From an uncultured Tateyamaria sp. (GTDB lineage: Bacteria > Pseudomonadota > Alphaproteobacteria > Rhodobacterales > Rhodobacteraceae): 64,000 bases of DNA. The DNA is taken from positions 1 to 64,000 of the forward strand of contig NZ_CANNDO010000009.1 of NCBI RefSeq assembly GCF_947503385.1, written 5' to 3'. The notes beneath the pieces are model-generated. The model made no database searches, was not told the origin of the DNA, and saw only the letters and a program-made list of their open reading frames with translations. Positions 44,881 to 53,392 of the stretch are shown piece by piece. The first letter of the stretch is position 1, and every line of letters starts with the position of its first letter. Position numbers and translations under genes: made by a program.

Positions 44881-45837
44881 ATGACAGTGCGACTTCCTAC
44901 CCCCGCCGCCCCGCTCAAGATCGGAACGCGCGGCTCACCCCTTGCTTTGGCTCAGGCACACGAGACGCGCAAGCGTCTTGGTCAGGCGTTCGACCTGCCC
45001 GAAGACGCGTTCGAAATTTGTGTCATCAAGGTCACCGGCGACGACCGATCCATGATCGCAGCGGACCGCCCGCTCAAGGAGATCGGCAACAAGGGCCTGT
45101 TTACCCGTGAGATCGAAGACGCGCTGCTCGATGGTTCAATCGACATTGCCGTCCATTCGATGAAGGACATGCCGACAGTGCAGCCGGACGGTTTGATCCT
45201 CGAAACATACCTGCCGCGCGAGGACGTGCGCGACGCATTCATCTCGCCCAGCCTCACGTCGCTCACCGATCTGGCCGAAGGGGCAACCGTTGGCACGTCG
45301 TCACTGCGCCGCCGCGCCCAGCTGCTGAACAAGCGGCCAGACCTGAACGTGGTCGAATTTCGCGGCAATGTGCAGACACGGCTCAAAAAACTTGGCGACG
45401 GCGTGGCAGATTGCACATTTCTCGCCTGCGCCGGGCTGAACCGGCTGGGTATGGACGATGTGCCCGCGACCCCAATCGAAACCACCGCCATGATGCCCGC
45501 CGTGGCACAGGGGGCTATCGGGATCGAACGGCGCATGGACGACGCCGACACCGCCGCGCTGCTTGAGGCGATCCACGACACGCCAACCGGTCACCGGCTT
45601 GCCGCAGAAAGACGGTTCCTGTTTACCCTCGACGGCTCGTGCCAGACACCCATTGCCGCCACATCGACCGTCGATGGCGATACCTTGATCCTGCACGGCG
45701 AGGTGCTGCGGCCTGACGGATCGGATGCGCTGTCAGGCTCCCGAACCGGGGCGGTTGCAGACGGACCAGACATGGGCACCGATCTGGCCCAAGACCTGCT
45801 GAAACAGGTAGGAAAAGGCTTCTTCGACTGGCACTGA
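44881..45837 (+). CDS. hemC: Hydroxymethylbilane synthase (porphobilinogen deaminase)
   Basis: 318 aa. It polymerises four porphobilinogens. [47 protein letters not shown] and the dipyrromethane cofactor Cys in [10 protein letters not shown] are all present. Divergent from hemE. Followed by the third copy of the GGGGCAGCGCCCC repeat element. Confidence 0.97.
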   Translation: MTVRLPTPAAPLKIGTRGSPLALAQAHETRKRLGQAFDLPEDAFEICVIKVTGDDRSMIAADRPLKEIGNKGLFTREIEDALLDGSIDIAVHSMKDMPTVQPDGLILETYLPREDVRDAFISPSLTSLTDLAEGATVGTSSLRRRAQLLNKRPDLNVVEFRGNVQTRLKKLGDGVADCTFLACAGLNRLGMDDVPATPIETTAMMPAVAQGAIGIERRMDDADTAALLEAIHDTPTGHRLAAERRFLFTLDGSCQTPIAATSTVDGDTLILHGEVLRPDGSDALSGSRTGAVADGPDMGTDLAQDLLKQVGKGFFDWH

Positions 45838-45840
45838 TCT

Positions 45841-45892
45841 TCTTCTGACCGAAAATACCACGGGGGAGCGCGCAGCGCGGGGGCAGCGCCCC
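45841..45892 (+). repeat. Dispersed palindromic element ending in GGGGCAGCGCCCC (copy 3)
   Basis: Starts with TCTTCTGACCGAAAATACCA then CGGGGG, 25 of 26 bases identical to 21291-21316, and ends with the hairpin GGGGGC-AGC-GCCCC (45879-45892). Lies four bases after hemC. Probably the 3-prime end of the hemC transcript. Confidence 0.7.
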
Positions 45893-45953
45893 ATCTTGAC
45901 GCGCGCCCACCCCTAGGCGCACCCTTTGCCTTATGTCACACCCGCGCTCGGAC

Positions 45954-47528
45954 ATGCCAACGCACACCGTCGAAAACCAACCGCCCACGGCGGGTGACCG
46001 CGACCTGTGGGCAAGCGATCCGGTGCTGCGCGCCTGCGTGCCGGACAACACTCTTGCTCAATACGGTGCCAGCATCGGGCGCGCGCATACCCGCGCCACC
46101 GCGCACGAGGCAAACCGTCACGCACCGGAACTGGCGCTTTTCGATACGGGCGGGCGGCGGCTGGACGAGGTGCGGTTCCATCCGGCCTATCACCAGATGA
46201 TGACGCTCAGCCAAGAGGCAGGCTATGCCGCCACCGCGTGGGATGGGGGCAGCCATGTCGAACACGCCGCCATGGTCTACCTCGCCAGTCAGGTGGAGCC
46301 GGGCCATTGCTGCCCGCTGACAATGACCTATGCCGCCGTGCCAGCGCTTGCCGCCCAACCCGATCTCGCCAACCTCTGGGTGCCCAAACTGACCGCCCGC
46401 GCCTATGATCCGCGCGCCCTGCCCGTGGCACAGAAACGCAGCGCCACATTGGGGATGGCCATGACGGAAAAGCAGGGCGGCTCCGACGTGCGCAGCAATA
46501 CGACGATGGCGCAGCGGGACGGCGGTCACTGGCGGCTGACCGGGCACAAGTGGTTTTGCTCCGCGCCCATGTCCGACGGATTTCTGACGCTGGCGCAGAC
46601 ACCCGGTGGCCTCACCTGTTTTCTGGTGCCTCGTTGGCTTGAGGGCGAGCGCAACGCGATCCACCTCATGCGCCTCAAGGACAAGCTGGGCAACCGGTCC
46701 AATGCCTCCGCCGAGATCGAATACCACGGCGCACGCGCGCACCAGATGGGAACGGAAGGGCGTGGCGTGCAGACGATTATCGAAATGGTGCACCACACCC
46801 GCCTTGATACGGCCATTGCGCCCGCAGGGCTGATGCGCGGCGCTTTGGTCGAGGCCGTGCATTGGGTACGCCACCGCACCGCGTTTCAGAAGCGACTGAT
46901 TGATCAACCGCTGATGCGAACCCTGCTGGCGGACCTGATGCTCGACTGGGAAGCGGCGACACGGCTCGCCCTGCATGTGGCCGAAGCCTTTGACCGCACG
47001 GAACCCAAGGACCGCGCCTATGCCCGCATCACTGTCGCTTTGGCCAAATTTCTCAACAACAAGCTGTGTCCGCGCGTCACCTACGAGGCGATGGAGGCCG
47101 TGGGCGGCATGGGTTACATCGAGGACACTGGCCTGCCGCTTTACTACCGCGAAGCGCCTTTGAACGGCATCTGGGAAGGGTCAGGCAATGTGATCTGTCT
47201 CGACATCCTGCGCACCTTGGCGCGCGAACCTGCCGCGCTTGCCGCGCTCAATGCCCAACTCGACAGCGCGCGTGGCGCAGACAGGCGCTACGACGCGGCG
47301 CTCAAGGCGCATCGCACCCGCTGGTCCGGACAGCCCGACGAAGCGGAGGCGCGCCAGTTTGCCGAACGCACGGCGCTACTGCTCACAGCGGCGGTTCTGC
47401 TTCAGGGTGCGTCAAACGCCGTGGCAGACGGGTTTGTCAGCACGCGTTTTGCAGGTGCGGGCGGACAGGTTGCCGGATCGGCCCAAGGGCTGGATGTTGA
47501 CGCGATTCTGGGCGGCTTTGACAGCTAG
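45954..47528 (+). CDS. AidB-type acyl-CoA dehydrogenase
   Basis: 524 aa (531 from the in-frame ATG at 45933). ACAD landmarks are MAMTEKQGGSDVRSNTT (flavin loop), GHKWFCSAPMSDGFLTLA, and EAVGGMGYIEDTGLPLYYREAPLNGIWEGSGNV with the region of the catalytic base. The N-terminal extension and ~530 aa length match the AidB/long isovaleryl-like subgroup. Possible roles are alkylation defence or acyl-CoA oxidation. It is convergent with hemF, their stop codons overlapping by four bases at 47525-47528. Confidence 0.88.
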   Translation: MPTHTVENQPPTAGDRDLWASDPVLRACVPDNTLAQYGASIGRAHTRATAHEANRHAPELALFDTGGRRLDEVRFHPAYHQMMTLSQEAGYAATAWDGGSHVEHAAMVYLASQVEPGHCCPLTMTYAAVPALAAQPDLANLWVPKLTARAYDPRALPVAQKRSATLGMAMTEKQGGSDVRSNTTMAQRDGGHWRLTGHKWFCSAPMSDGFLTLAQTPGGLTCFLVPRWLEGERNAIHLMRLKDKLGNRSNASAEIEYHGARAHQMGTEGRGVQTIIEMVHHTRLDTAIAPAGLMRGALVEAVHWVRHRTAFQKRLIDQPLMRTLLADLMLDWEAATRLALHVAEAFDRTEPKDRAYARITVALAKFLNNKLCPRVTYEAMEAVGGMGYIEDTGLPLYYREAPLNGIWEGSGNVICLDILRTLAREPAALAALNAQLDSARGADRRYDAALKAHRTRWSGQPDEAEARQFAERTALLLTAAVLLQGASNAVADGFVSTRFAGAGGQVAGSAQGLDVDAILGGFDS

Positions 47529-48418
47529 ACCCACTTGGCCAGCGGCGGCAGGCTCATCAACACGGCATTTGCGTCATGCCCGGTCTCAAGCCCGAACTTG
47601 GTGCCCCGGTCGTAAACGAGGTTGTATTCCGCATAGAGCCCGCGATGCACCAGTTGCGCATCCTTGTCGGCGTCATTCCAGTCCTGCACGCGACGCTGTT
47701 CGACCAGCGGCACATAGGCGGGCAGGAACGCGCGCCCGATGTCTTGGGTCAGGGCAAAATCCGCCTCCCAATCGCCGGTGCAGTGATCGTCCATGAAAAT
47801 TCCGCCAACCCCCCGCGCCCGTTTGCGGTGCGGGATGTAGAAATACTCATCCGCCCACGCCTTCAGACGCGGGTAGAAATCGGCCCCGTGCGGGTCAAGA
47901 TGCGCCTGCTGCTGGGCATGGAAATGGGCCGTATCCTCAGCATATTCGATGCAAGGGTTCAGGTCTGACCCGCCGCCAAACCACCACGCATGGGGCGTCC
48001 AGAACATGCGCGTGTTCATGTGAACCGCAGGGGCGTGCGGGTTCTGCATGTGGGCAACCAGCGAAATGCCCGACGCCCAGAACCGTGGATCGTCCTTCAT
48101 GCCGGGCAGGCCCTTGCGCGCCATCATGGCCGCCTGTGCCCGTTCGCCAAGCGTGCCATAGACGGTCGACACGTTCACGCCCACCTTCTCGAACACGCGC
48201 CCGCCGCGCATGACGCTCATCAGTCCGCCGCCGGCATCCGACCCGTCCTCCGCCGTGCGCTTGGTCTCGCTCACCTCGAACCGGCCAACCGGTGCGTCCG
48301 ACATCGGACCTTGCGCATGGCTGTCCTCCAGCTCTTCGAAGGCGGCGACGATATCGTCGCGCAACTGACGGAACCACGCCGCGGCGCGGGTTTTCTGAGT
48401 GTCGAACTGTTCTGTCAT
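47525..48418 (-). CDS. hemF: Oxygen-dependent coproporphyrinogen III oxidase
   Basis: 297 aa, standard. It converts coproporphyrinogen III to protoporphyrinogen IX with oxygen. RGGRVFEKVGVNVSTVYG, HMNTRMFWTPHAWWFGGGSDLNP and EFNL-type YAEYNLVYDRGTKFGLETGH are family signatures. The ATG at 48418 is supported by length. Third heme gene in this segment. No clear regulator site upstream. Confidence 0.97.
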   Translation of the reverse strand: MTEQFDTQKTRAAAWFRQLRDDIVAAFEELEDSHAQGPMSDAPVGRFEVSETKRTAEDGSDAGGGLMSVMRGGRVFEKVGVNVSTVYGTLGERAQAAMMARKGLPGMKDDPRFWASGISLVAHMQNPHAPAVHMNTRMFWTPHAWWFGGGSDLNPCIEYAEDTAHFHAQQQAHLDPHGADFYPRLKAWADEYFYIPHRKRARGVGGIFMDDHCTGDWEADFALTQDIGRAFLPAYVPLVEQRRVQDWNDADKDAQLVHRGLYAEYNLVYDRGTKFGLETGHDANAVLMSLPPLAKWV

Positions 48419-48463
48419 GCACACTGTCCTGTTTGGTTGACAGATTTTAACGCGAGTTCTCAC

Positions 48464-48562
48464 ATGACGCCAAGACCCAACACGCCGCAACCGTCGTTTC
48501 GGCCCGCTGGCAACCGTCTCTGGAACGGCCAAACCGCCGCGACTTTCCCAAAAAAGGTCTAA
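48464..48562 (+). other. Possible 32-codon ORF between hemF and the SDR gene
   Basis: ATG at 48464 to TAA at 48562, encoding a short basic peptide ending FPKKV, rich in Pro and Asn. TTGACA lies about 20 bases before the ATG, but no ribosome site or clear -10 is visible. It occupies the 140-base gap between two minus-strand genes. Weak support; could be noise. Confidence 0.15.
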
Positions 48563-49362
48563 TGTGCAGGCGCATCCACAGGGTCAAGTAGACTGCGCCC
48601 GCCGTCCACGGTCAACACTTCGCCCGTGACAAATCCGGACCCGTCGGAGGCCAGAAATTGCACCGCGTCCACCAACTCCGTGGGTGCGGCAATGCGGTGC
48701 AGGGGAGTCTGCGTCTCGATCGCTTCGCGCCATTCGGGGTGATCGCCGATGGACGATTGCAGGGACGACGACATCACGGACCCAAAGGACACGGCATTCA
48801 CGCGGATGCGTTCCGGTGCCAGCGCCAGCGCCATTGACCGTGTCATCTGCTCAAGCCCGGCAGACGAAATCGAGTAAGCCAGCAACTCGGGGCGCGACTG
48901 GTGCGCCGCAATGGAACTGAGGTTGACGATGGAACCCACGCACATCGTCTCGGTATCGCCCTCGGCCTGTTTGATCATGCGGCGCGCAACCTGCTGGGTC
49001 AGGCGGATTGCCGTCATCAGGTTTTGTTCAAGCAGCACCTCAACGCTGGTATCCTCTGGGTTCAGTGCATCCGTGTGCATCACCTGCCGTGACGCATTTA
49101 CCAGAATATCCACCTGATCGAAGGCGTCGATCGTTGCCGACACGAGGTTCGCGATGGTCAGCCGTTGCCGCAGATCGCCGGCGAAATAGCGGATATTGCC
49201 CTCTTCCACGACGTCACCCAGTTCTTCGACCAGCTTTTTTTCGTCCATATCGGCGCACATCACATTGGCACCCCGGTCCGCAAAGTGGCGCGCAATGGCA
49301 AGGCCGATACCGTTGGCGGAACCGGTCACAATGGCCGTCTTGCCGTTGATCGAAAATGACAT
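48559..49362 (-). CDS. SDR-family protein lacking the catalytic lysine
   Basis: 267 aa. The cofactor motif TGSANGIGLAIARHFADRG is intact and the Ser of LSSIAAHQS is present, but the active-site YxxxK reads YSISS, with Ser for Lys, and the usual NNAG reads VNASR. The C-terminal VTGEVLTVDGG is normal. NAD(P) binding is likely; dehydrogenase activity by the standard mechanism is not. It follows the RsmC-like gene by two bases. Function unknown. Confidence 0.85.
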   Translation of the reverse strand: MSFSINGKTAIVTGSANGIGLAIARHFADRGANVMCADMDEKKLVEELGDVVEEGNIRYFAGDLRQRLTIANLVSATIDAFDQVDILVNASRQVMHTDALNPEDTSVEVLLEQNLMTAIRLTQQVARRMIKQAEGDTETMCVGSIVNLSSIAAHQSRPELLAYSISSAGLEQMTRSMALALAPERIRVNAVSFGSVMSSSLQSSIGDHPEWREAIETQTPLHRIAAPTELVDAVQFLASDGSGFVTGEVLTVDGGRSLLDPVDAPAH

Positions 49363-49364
49363 GG

Positions 49365-50357
49365 CTATCCCCGTTTTGCGCCGGATTTCGTGCGTGGTCG
49401 TTCGGCGCGCACCAGTTTGAACCGCGCATCGCCGTCCAGATCAACCACTTTGGCAAAGCTTTGTTCCAACACGTCCTCGTAAGGCAGGTGCCGATTGGCC
49501 ACCATCCACAGCGCTCCATGCGGGCGCAAGATGCGCGCCGCCGCCGCGATAAAGGCGCGGCCAAGCCCCGGTTCGGCCTTGCGCGTTTTGTGAAAGGGCG
49601 GGTTCATAACAACGGCATCGACCTTTTGTGGCGGGCTCCACGCGGTTGCATCGGCCCAATGGAACTGCGCCCGCGGGTCGGTCACATTATGCCGCGCGCA
49701 TTGCAGGGCCATGTCGTGCGCTTCGACCAGATGTACGGCATCCACACCGCGCGTCAGAACATGCGCCGACAGATACCCCCACCCGGCCCCCAGATCGGCA
49801 ACCGTGCCCACCATCGCCTCGGGCAGTGCATCGACCAACAGTGCGGACGCCGGATCAACCCCATCCGCCGAAAACACCCCCGGCGCGGTCCAAAAACCAC
49901 CGTCGTGCAATGTGGGACCTGCGGCCCAGTCACTGAATTCCGCGCCTCCCTGAAGCCAATAAATCTTACCATGCGCCTTGGAGATCGGTCCGCCCACCTC
50001 GACCCGCTGCCGCAGGGCCTTGAGCATCGAATCCGCGCCTTCGGTCTTTTGTCCGTCCACGATCACGGGACCGTCGGTCTGCGCCACAGCTCGACTGACC
50101 AATGCACGCGCTTCGTCCCGCGCACGGGTAAGACACACGACGGAGGCGGCGAACCGGCCCTCTGGCATCTCTGCCGATGTGGCATAGCCACGCGCGGCAA
50201 ACACCGCACAAACAGTGGCCAGCGGTGACACCACATGCACCCGGTCCGGTGGCAAAGCGGACAAATCGGCATCGACAGACGGGTATAAAACGGCCAATGC
50301 GCCGTCCTCCGGAAGCGTCACAGCCTCCAGAGCCAAGGGCAATCGATCCCCGATCAC
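49365..50357 (-). CDS. RsmC-like class I methyltransferase
   Basis: 330 aa from a GTG at 50357, one base after the clpS stop. SAM-binding VADLGAGWGYLSAHVL and the base-methyltransferase signature VVMNPPFHKTRK match RsmC/RlmG, which methylate guanine N2 in rRNA. The N-terminal half is a degenerate methyltransferase-like domain as in RsmC. The target is probably 16S rRNA G1207, but this is inferred. Confidence 0.82.
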   Translation of the reverse strand: MIGDRLPLALEAVTLPEDGALAVLYPSVDADLSALPPDRVHVVSPLATVCAVFAARGYATSAEMPEGRFAASVVCLTRARDEARALVSRAVAQTDGPVIVDGQKTEGADSMLKALRQRVEVGGPISKAHGKIYWLQGGAEFSDWAAGPTLHDGGFWTAPGVFSADGVDPASALLVDALPEAMVGTVADLGAGWGYLSAHVLTRGVDAVHLVEAHDMALQCARHNVTDPRAQFHWADATAWSPPQKVDAVVMNPPFHKTRKAEPGLGRAFIAAAARILRPHGALWMVANRHLPYEDVLEQSFAKVVDLDGDARFKLVRAERPRTKSGAKRG

Positions 50358-50358
50358 C

Positions 50359-50703
50359 TTACTCTTCTTTCTCCATGGTGCATTGCAGCGGGTGCTGATG
50401 ACGGCGCGCATAGTCCATAACTTGGGCCACCTTTGTCTCTGCAATTTCGTGGCTGAACACACCCACAACCGCGAGGCCCTTCTTGTGGACCGTCAGCATC
50501 AACTCGAACGCCTGCGCGTGGTTAAGGCCAAAGAACCGCTCCAGCACATGCACAACAAATTCCATCGGCGTATAGTCATCATTCAGCAGCATCACCTTGT
50601 AGAGCGGTGGCCGCTTGGTCTTGGGCTTGGTCTCGGTGACGACTGTGGTGTCGCCATCCTCGTCCTGCTTGTCCGCCATCATGTGCCAAACGGAATGCAT
50701 CAT
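50359..50703 (-). CDS. clpS: ATP-dependent Clp protease adaptor ClpS
   Basis: 114 aa. ClpS delivers N-end rule substrates to ClpAP. The [25 protein letters not shown] core with the substrate-binding Asn-Asp-Asp and [19 protein letters not shown] are typical. Starts at 50703, 50700, 50682 or 50679 are possible; the first has GAGG just upstream. No clpA follows; the RsmC-like gene does. Confidence 0.93.
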   Translation of the reverse strand: MMHSVWHMMADKQDEDGDTTVVTETKPKTKRPPLYKVMLLNDDYTPMEFVVHVLERFFGLNHAQAFELMLTVHKKGLAVVGVFSHEIAETKVAQVMDYARRHQHPLQCTMEKEE

Positions 50704-50789
50704 CGCCTCGTGTTCCGGGAATCCACTGGAGTGCCTTGGGCCTTGCTATATAACGCGTCTGGCCATTTAGAAAAGAGAAAGCGCACGTC

Positions 50790-51548
50790 ATGTCGACGCT
50801 TCGCCCTTCCGCGTTTGTGCGCCCAGACGATCTGCGCTGCATTGCGTTCGATGCCGACGACACGTTGTGGCACAATGAACGCTACTTCAAACTGACCCAG
50901 ACCCGCTTTGCCGAATTGCTGGCACCGCACACCGATGCCGCGGATCTGGACGCCCGGTTGATGCAAGCAGAGCGTCGCAATATCCGCCATTATGGCTTTG
51001 GCATCAAAGGCTTCGTGCTGTCGATGATCGAAACCGCCCTTGAGGTTACAGGCAACGCCGTGCCCGGCACCGTGATTTCTGAATTGATCGCTGCGGGGCA
51101 GGAAATGTTGCAGCACCCCATCGACCTGTTGCCCCACGCGGCGCAGGCCGTCGCGGCTGCGCAAGCGCAGGGGCCGGTTCTTTTAATCACCAAAGGCGAC
51201 CTGCCGGATCAAGAGCGCAAGCTGGCGCAATCCGGATTGGGTGAGATGTTCGACGCGGTCGAAATCGTGTCGGACAAGGTGCCCCATGTCTACACCCGCA
51301 TCTTTGCGCCCTTTGGCGGTGCTGCGCATGGCATGATGATCGGCAATTCCATGAAGTCTGATGTGCGCCCGATGATCGAGGCGGGCGGCTATGGCGTCCA
51401 CGTCCCCCACGACCTGTATTGGGATTTCGAGACGGCAGACGCACCGGACGGTCATCCGCGCTATCGCGCCATCCCTGACCTTGGCGCGCTTCCGCCGCTG
51501 CTGCGCGGGCGGCGCGGCGCCACATTCTCGCCACAATCGCCTGTCTAG
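50790..51548 (+). CDS. HAD-family hydrolase (putative phosphatase)
   Basis: 252 aa. Motif I IAFDADDTLWHNE with the nucleophile Asp, motif II-like LLITKG and motif IV MIGNSMKSDVRPMIEAG define a HAD phosphatase with a helical cap. It resembles the FMN/phosphoglycolate-type group, but no substrate can be assigned. It is divergent from clpS; a TATATAAC box lies about 45 bases upstream. Confidence 0.85.
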   Translation: MSTLRPSAFVRPDDLRCIAFDADDTLWHNERYFKLTQTRFAELLAPHTDAADLDARLMQAERRNIRHYGFGIKGFVLSMIETALEVTGNAVPGTVISELIAAGQEMLQHPIDLLPHAAQAVAAAQAQGPVLLITKGDLPDQERKLAQSGLGEMFDAVEIVSDKVPHVYTRIFAPFGGAAHGMMIGNSMKSDVRPMIEAGGYGVHVPHDLYWDFETADAPDGHPRYRAIPDLGALPPLLRGRRGATFSPQSPV

Positions 51549-51717
51549 CGGCACCCGGTTGCGCAGCCCCAACATCTGGGATCGCTGCTGCGCAGAAAAA
51601 CGGAAACGTGAGGTGCATCAAGGCTTTATCGAAAACTGTTCCTGTGCTAGCGTTGCCCCACATAAATAAGGCCAGTCGAATAATCGGCGGCCAGAGGCAG
51701 ACATAGGCAGGTTTATC

Positions 51718-53154
51718 GTGAAGGTTCGGCGCACACAGCCGGCCCGTATTGGGCTTTTCGTATTCGCGGCACTCTGGATGTTCATCATCCTTCCGGCATC
51801 CGTCATGGCGGCACCATATGCGGCTATGGTCATGGACGCGCGGACGGGTGAGGTTCTGCATTCGCGCAACGCCGACACGCGCCTGCATCCGGCGTCCCTG
51901 ACCAAGATGATGACGCTCTACGTCGCGTTTCAGGCCATCGAACGTGGCGAGATTACACTGGACACCAAGGTGAAAATCTCGCGCTTTGCTGCCTCCGAGC
52001 CGCCCTCCAAGCTGGGCCTGCAAGCCGGGCAGCGCATCGCACTGCGCTATCTCATCCGGGCAGCGGCGGTGAAGTCCGCGAACGATGCAGCCACCGCAAT
52101 TGGCGAGGCCATCTCAGGTTCCGAAGCGGCCTTTGCCCGGCGCATGAACCGCACAGCCAAATCTCTGGGCATGACCCGCACAACATTCAAGAACGCCCAC
52201 GGCTTGACCGAATCCGGTCACATGTCGACCGCGCGTGATATGACCCTGCTGGGGCGGCACGTGCTGTATGACTACCCGCAATATTACAATCTCTTCTCAC
52301 GCCGTTCGACCCATGCGGGTGTGCGCGAGGTGGCGAACACCAACCGCCGTCTGCTTGGCGCCTACAAAGGCGCCGACGGGATCAAAACCGGTTACACCCG
52401 CGCCGCGGGCTTCAATCTCGTGGCCAGCGCCGAACGCGGCAACGAACGGATCATCGCAACGGTCTTTGGCGGTAAATCCACCGCATCGCGCAACGCCCGC
52501 GTTGCCGAATTGCTCGATATGGGGTTCCGCCGCGCACCCAGCCGCGCGCCGCTGCGCAAACCAACCAAACCGGGATACACGCCAGACGATGGCCCTGTCG
52601 TGGTTGCCGGAAACAACGCCGCACCCAAAGGCGCGGGCAAAATCATTCGCCTGACCGGTGCCGTAAAGACATCACTGCGCCCCGTGCTGCGCCCCGGTGC
52701 GGCGGCGACGCCTGTGCTGGTCGCATCCACCGAAACGCCTGACGCCGCCGTCAAGGCCGACGACATTCTGACCGCGCTCGAAGTGGCGCAAGCCGCGGCA
52801 CCGGCCAAACCAACCCCGGTCGTCATCCCAATGAAACGTCCCGCAGCGCGCCCCGGTAACGTCATCCTTGCCCGGGCCGAGCCTGAAGTGGTCACGCGGT
52901 TGTCGACCTCCGGTGGCCGTCACTGGGGCGTGAACGTGGGGCGCTACCCCAGCCGCTACAAGGCCGAAAAGGTCCTGCTGCAAACCGCCCTGACCGAGAT
53001 GTCATCGCTCGACGGGTCGCTGCGCAAAGTGGTTCGCAAGCCCCAAGGGTTCGATGCGAATTTCATGGGCCTGACCCGCGAAGGTGCGGATTTGGCATGT
53101 CGCAGATTGCAGGCCCGCAACGTCACCTGCTTTACCATCGGCCCGCAATCCTAG
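51718..53154 (+). CDS. D-alanyl-D-alanine carboxypeptidase (DacF/DacC type) with SPOR domain
   Basis: 478 aa from a GTG start. Residues 11-32 form a signal peptide ending VMAAP. The penicillin-binding motifs are SLTK (S60-K63), KSAND (SxN) and GIKTGYT (KTG), all intact, so it trims peptidoglycan stem peptides. A long Ala/Pro-rich linker (about 290-390) joins to a C-terminal SPOR-like domain (HWGVNVGRYPSRYKAEKVL) that binds denuded septal glycan. This directs it to division sites. An ATG at 51778 is an alternative start. Confidence 0.9.
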   Translation: MKVRRTQPARIGLFVFAALWMFIILPASVMAAPYAAMVMDARTGEVLHSRNADTRLHPASLTKMMTLYVAFQAIERGEITLDTKVKISRFAASEPPSKLGLQAGQRIALRYLIRAAAVKSANDAATAIGEAISGSEAAFARRMNRTAKSLGMTRTTFKNAHGLTESGHMSTARDMTLLGRHVLYDYPQYYNLFSRRSTHAGVREVANTNRRLLGAYKGADGIKTGYTRAAGFNLVASAERGNERIIATVFGGKSTASRNARVAELLDMGFRRAPSRAPLRKPTKPGYTPDDGPVVVAGNNAAPKGAGKIIRLTGAVKTSLRPVLRPGAAATPVLVASTETPDAAVKADDILTALEVAQAAAPAKPTPVVIPMKRPAARPGNVILARAEPEVVTRLSTSGGRHWGVNVGRYPSRYKAEKVLLQTALTEMSSLDGSLRKVVRKPQGFDANFMGLTREGADLACRRLQARNVTCFTIGPQS

Positions 53155-53167
53155 GCGTCTGCGGGAC

Positions 53168-53215
53168 GGTGGGCGGGGCGTCTTTGGGGACGGCGGGCCT
53201 TGCCCGGCGGCACCA
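53168..53215 (-). repeat. Dispersed GGTGGGCGGGGCGTCTTTG repeat with fold-back
   Basis: The 19-mer at 53168-53186 is identical to the one at 63407-63425. CTTTGG and a downstream CCAAAG form an inverted repeat, enclosing a GC-rich stem. It sits between the convergent ends of dacF-like gene and ccoS and probably terminates or separates them. Confidence 0.6.
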
Positions 53216-53233
53216 AAGAGCGTCCGCACAGCG

Positions 53234-53392
53234 TCACGGCTTGGGCCGGTCGTCCCAACTCTCATCCAGTATCCGCCGACTGTCGCCATCCGGGTCTTCG
53301 TATTGGCGGCTACGCAGCGTGTAGAGAAACCCGATCAGCCCCACGGCACCCAACATCAGGGACACCGGGATAAGATACGCCAGTACATTCAC
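53234..53392 (-). CDS. ccoS: Cytochrome cbb3 oxidase maturation protein CcoS
   Basis: 52 aa found by direct translation. GTG start at 53392 within a GTGA overlap with the ccoI stop. One N-terminal helix (VLAYLIPVSLMLGAVGLIGF) then a hydrophilic tail with YEDPDGDSRRIL, the typical CcoS pattern where the YEDP motif follows the helix. CcoS helps insert the heme and copper cofactors into CcoN. Last gene of ccoGHIS. Confidence 0.88.
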   Translation of the reverse strand: MNVLAYLIPVSLMLGAVGLIGFLYTLRSRQYEDPDGDSRRILDESWDDRPKP

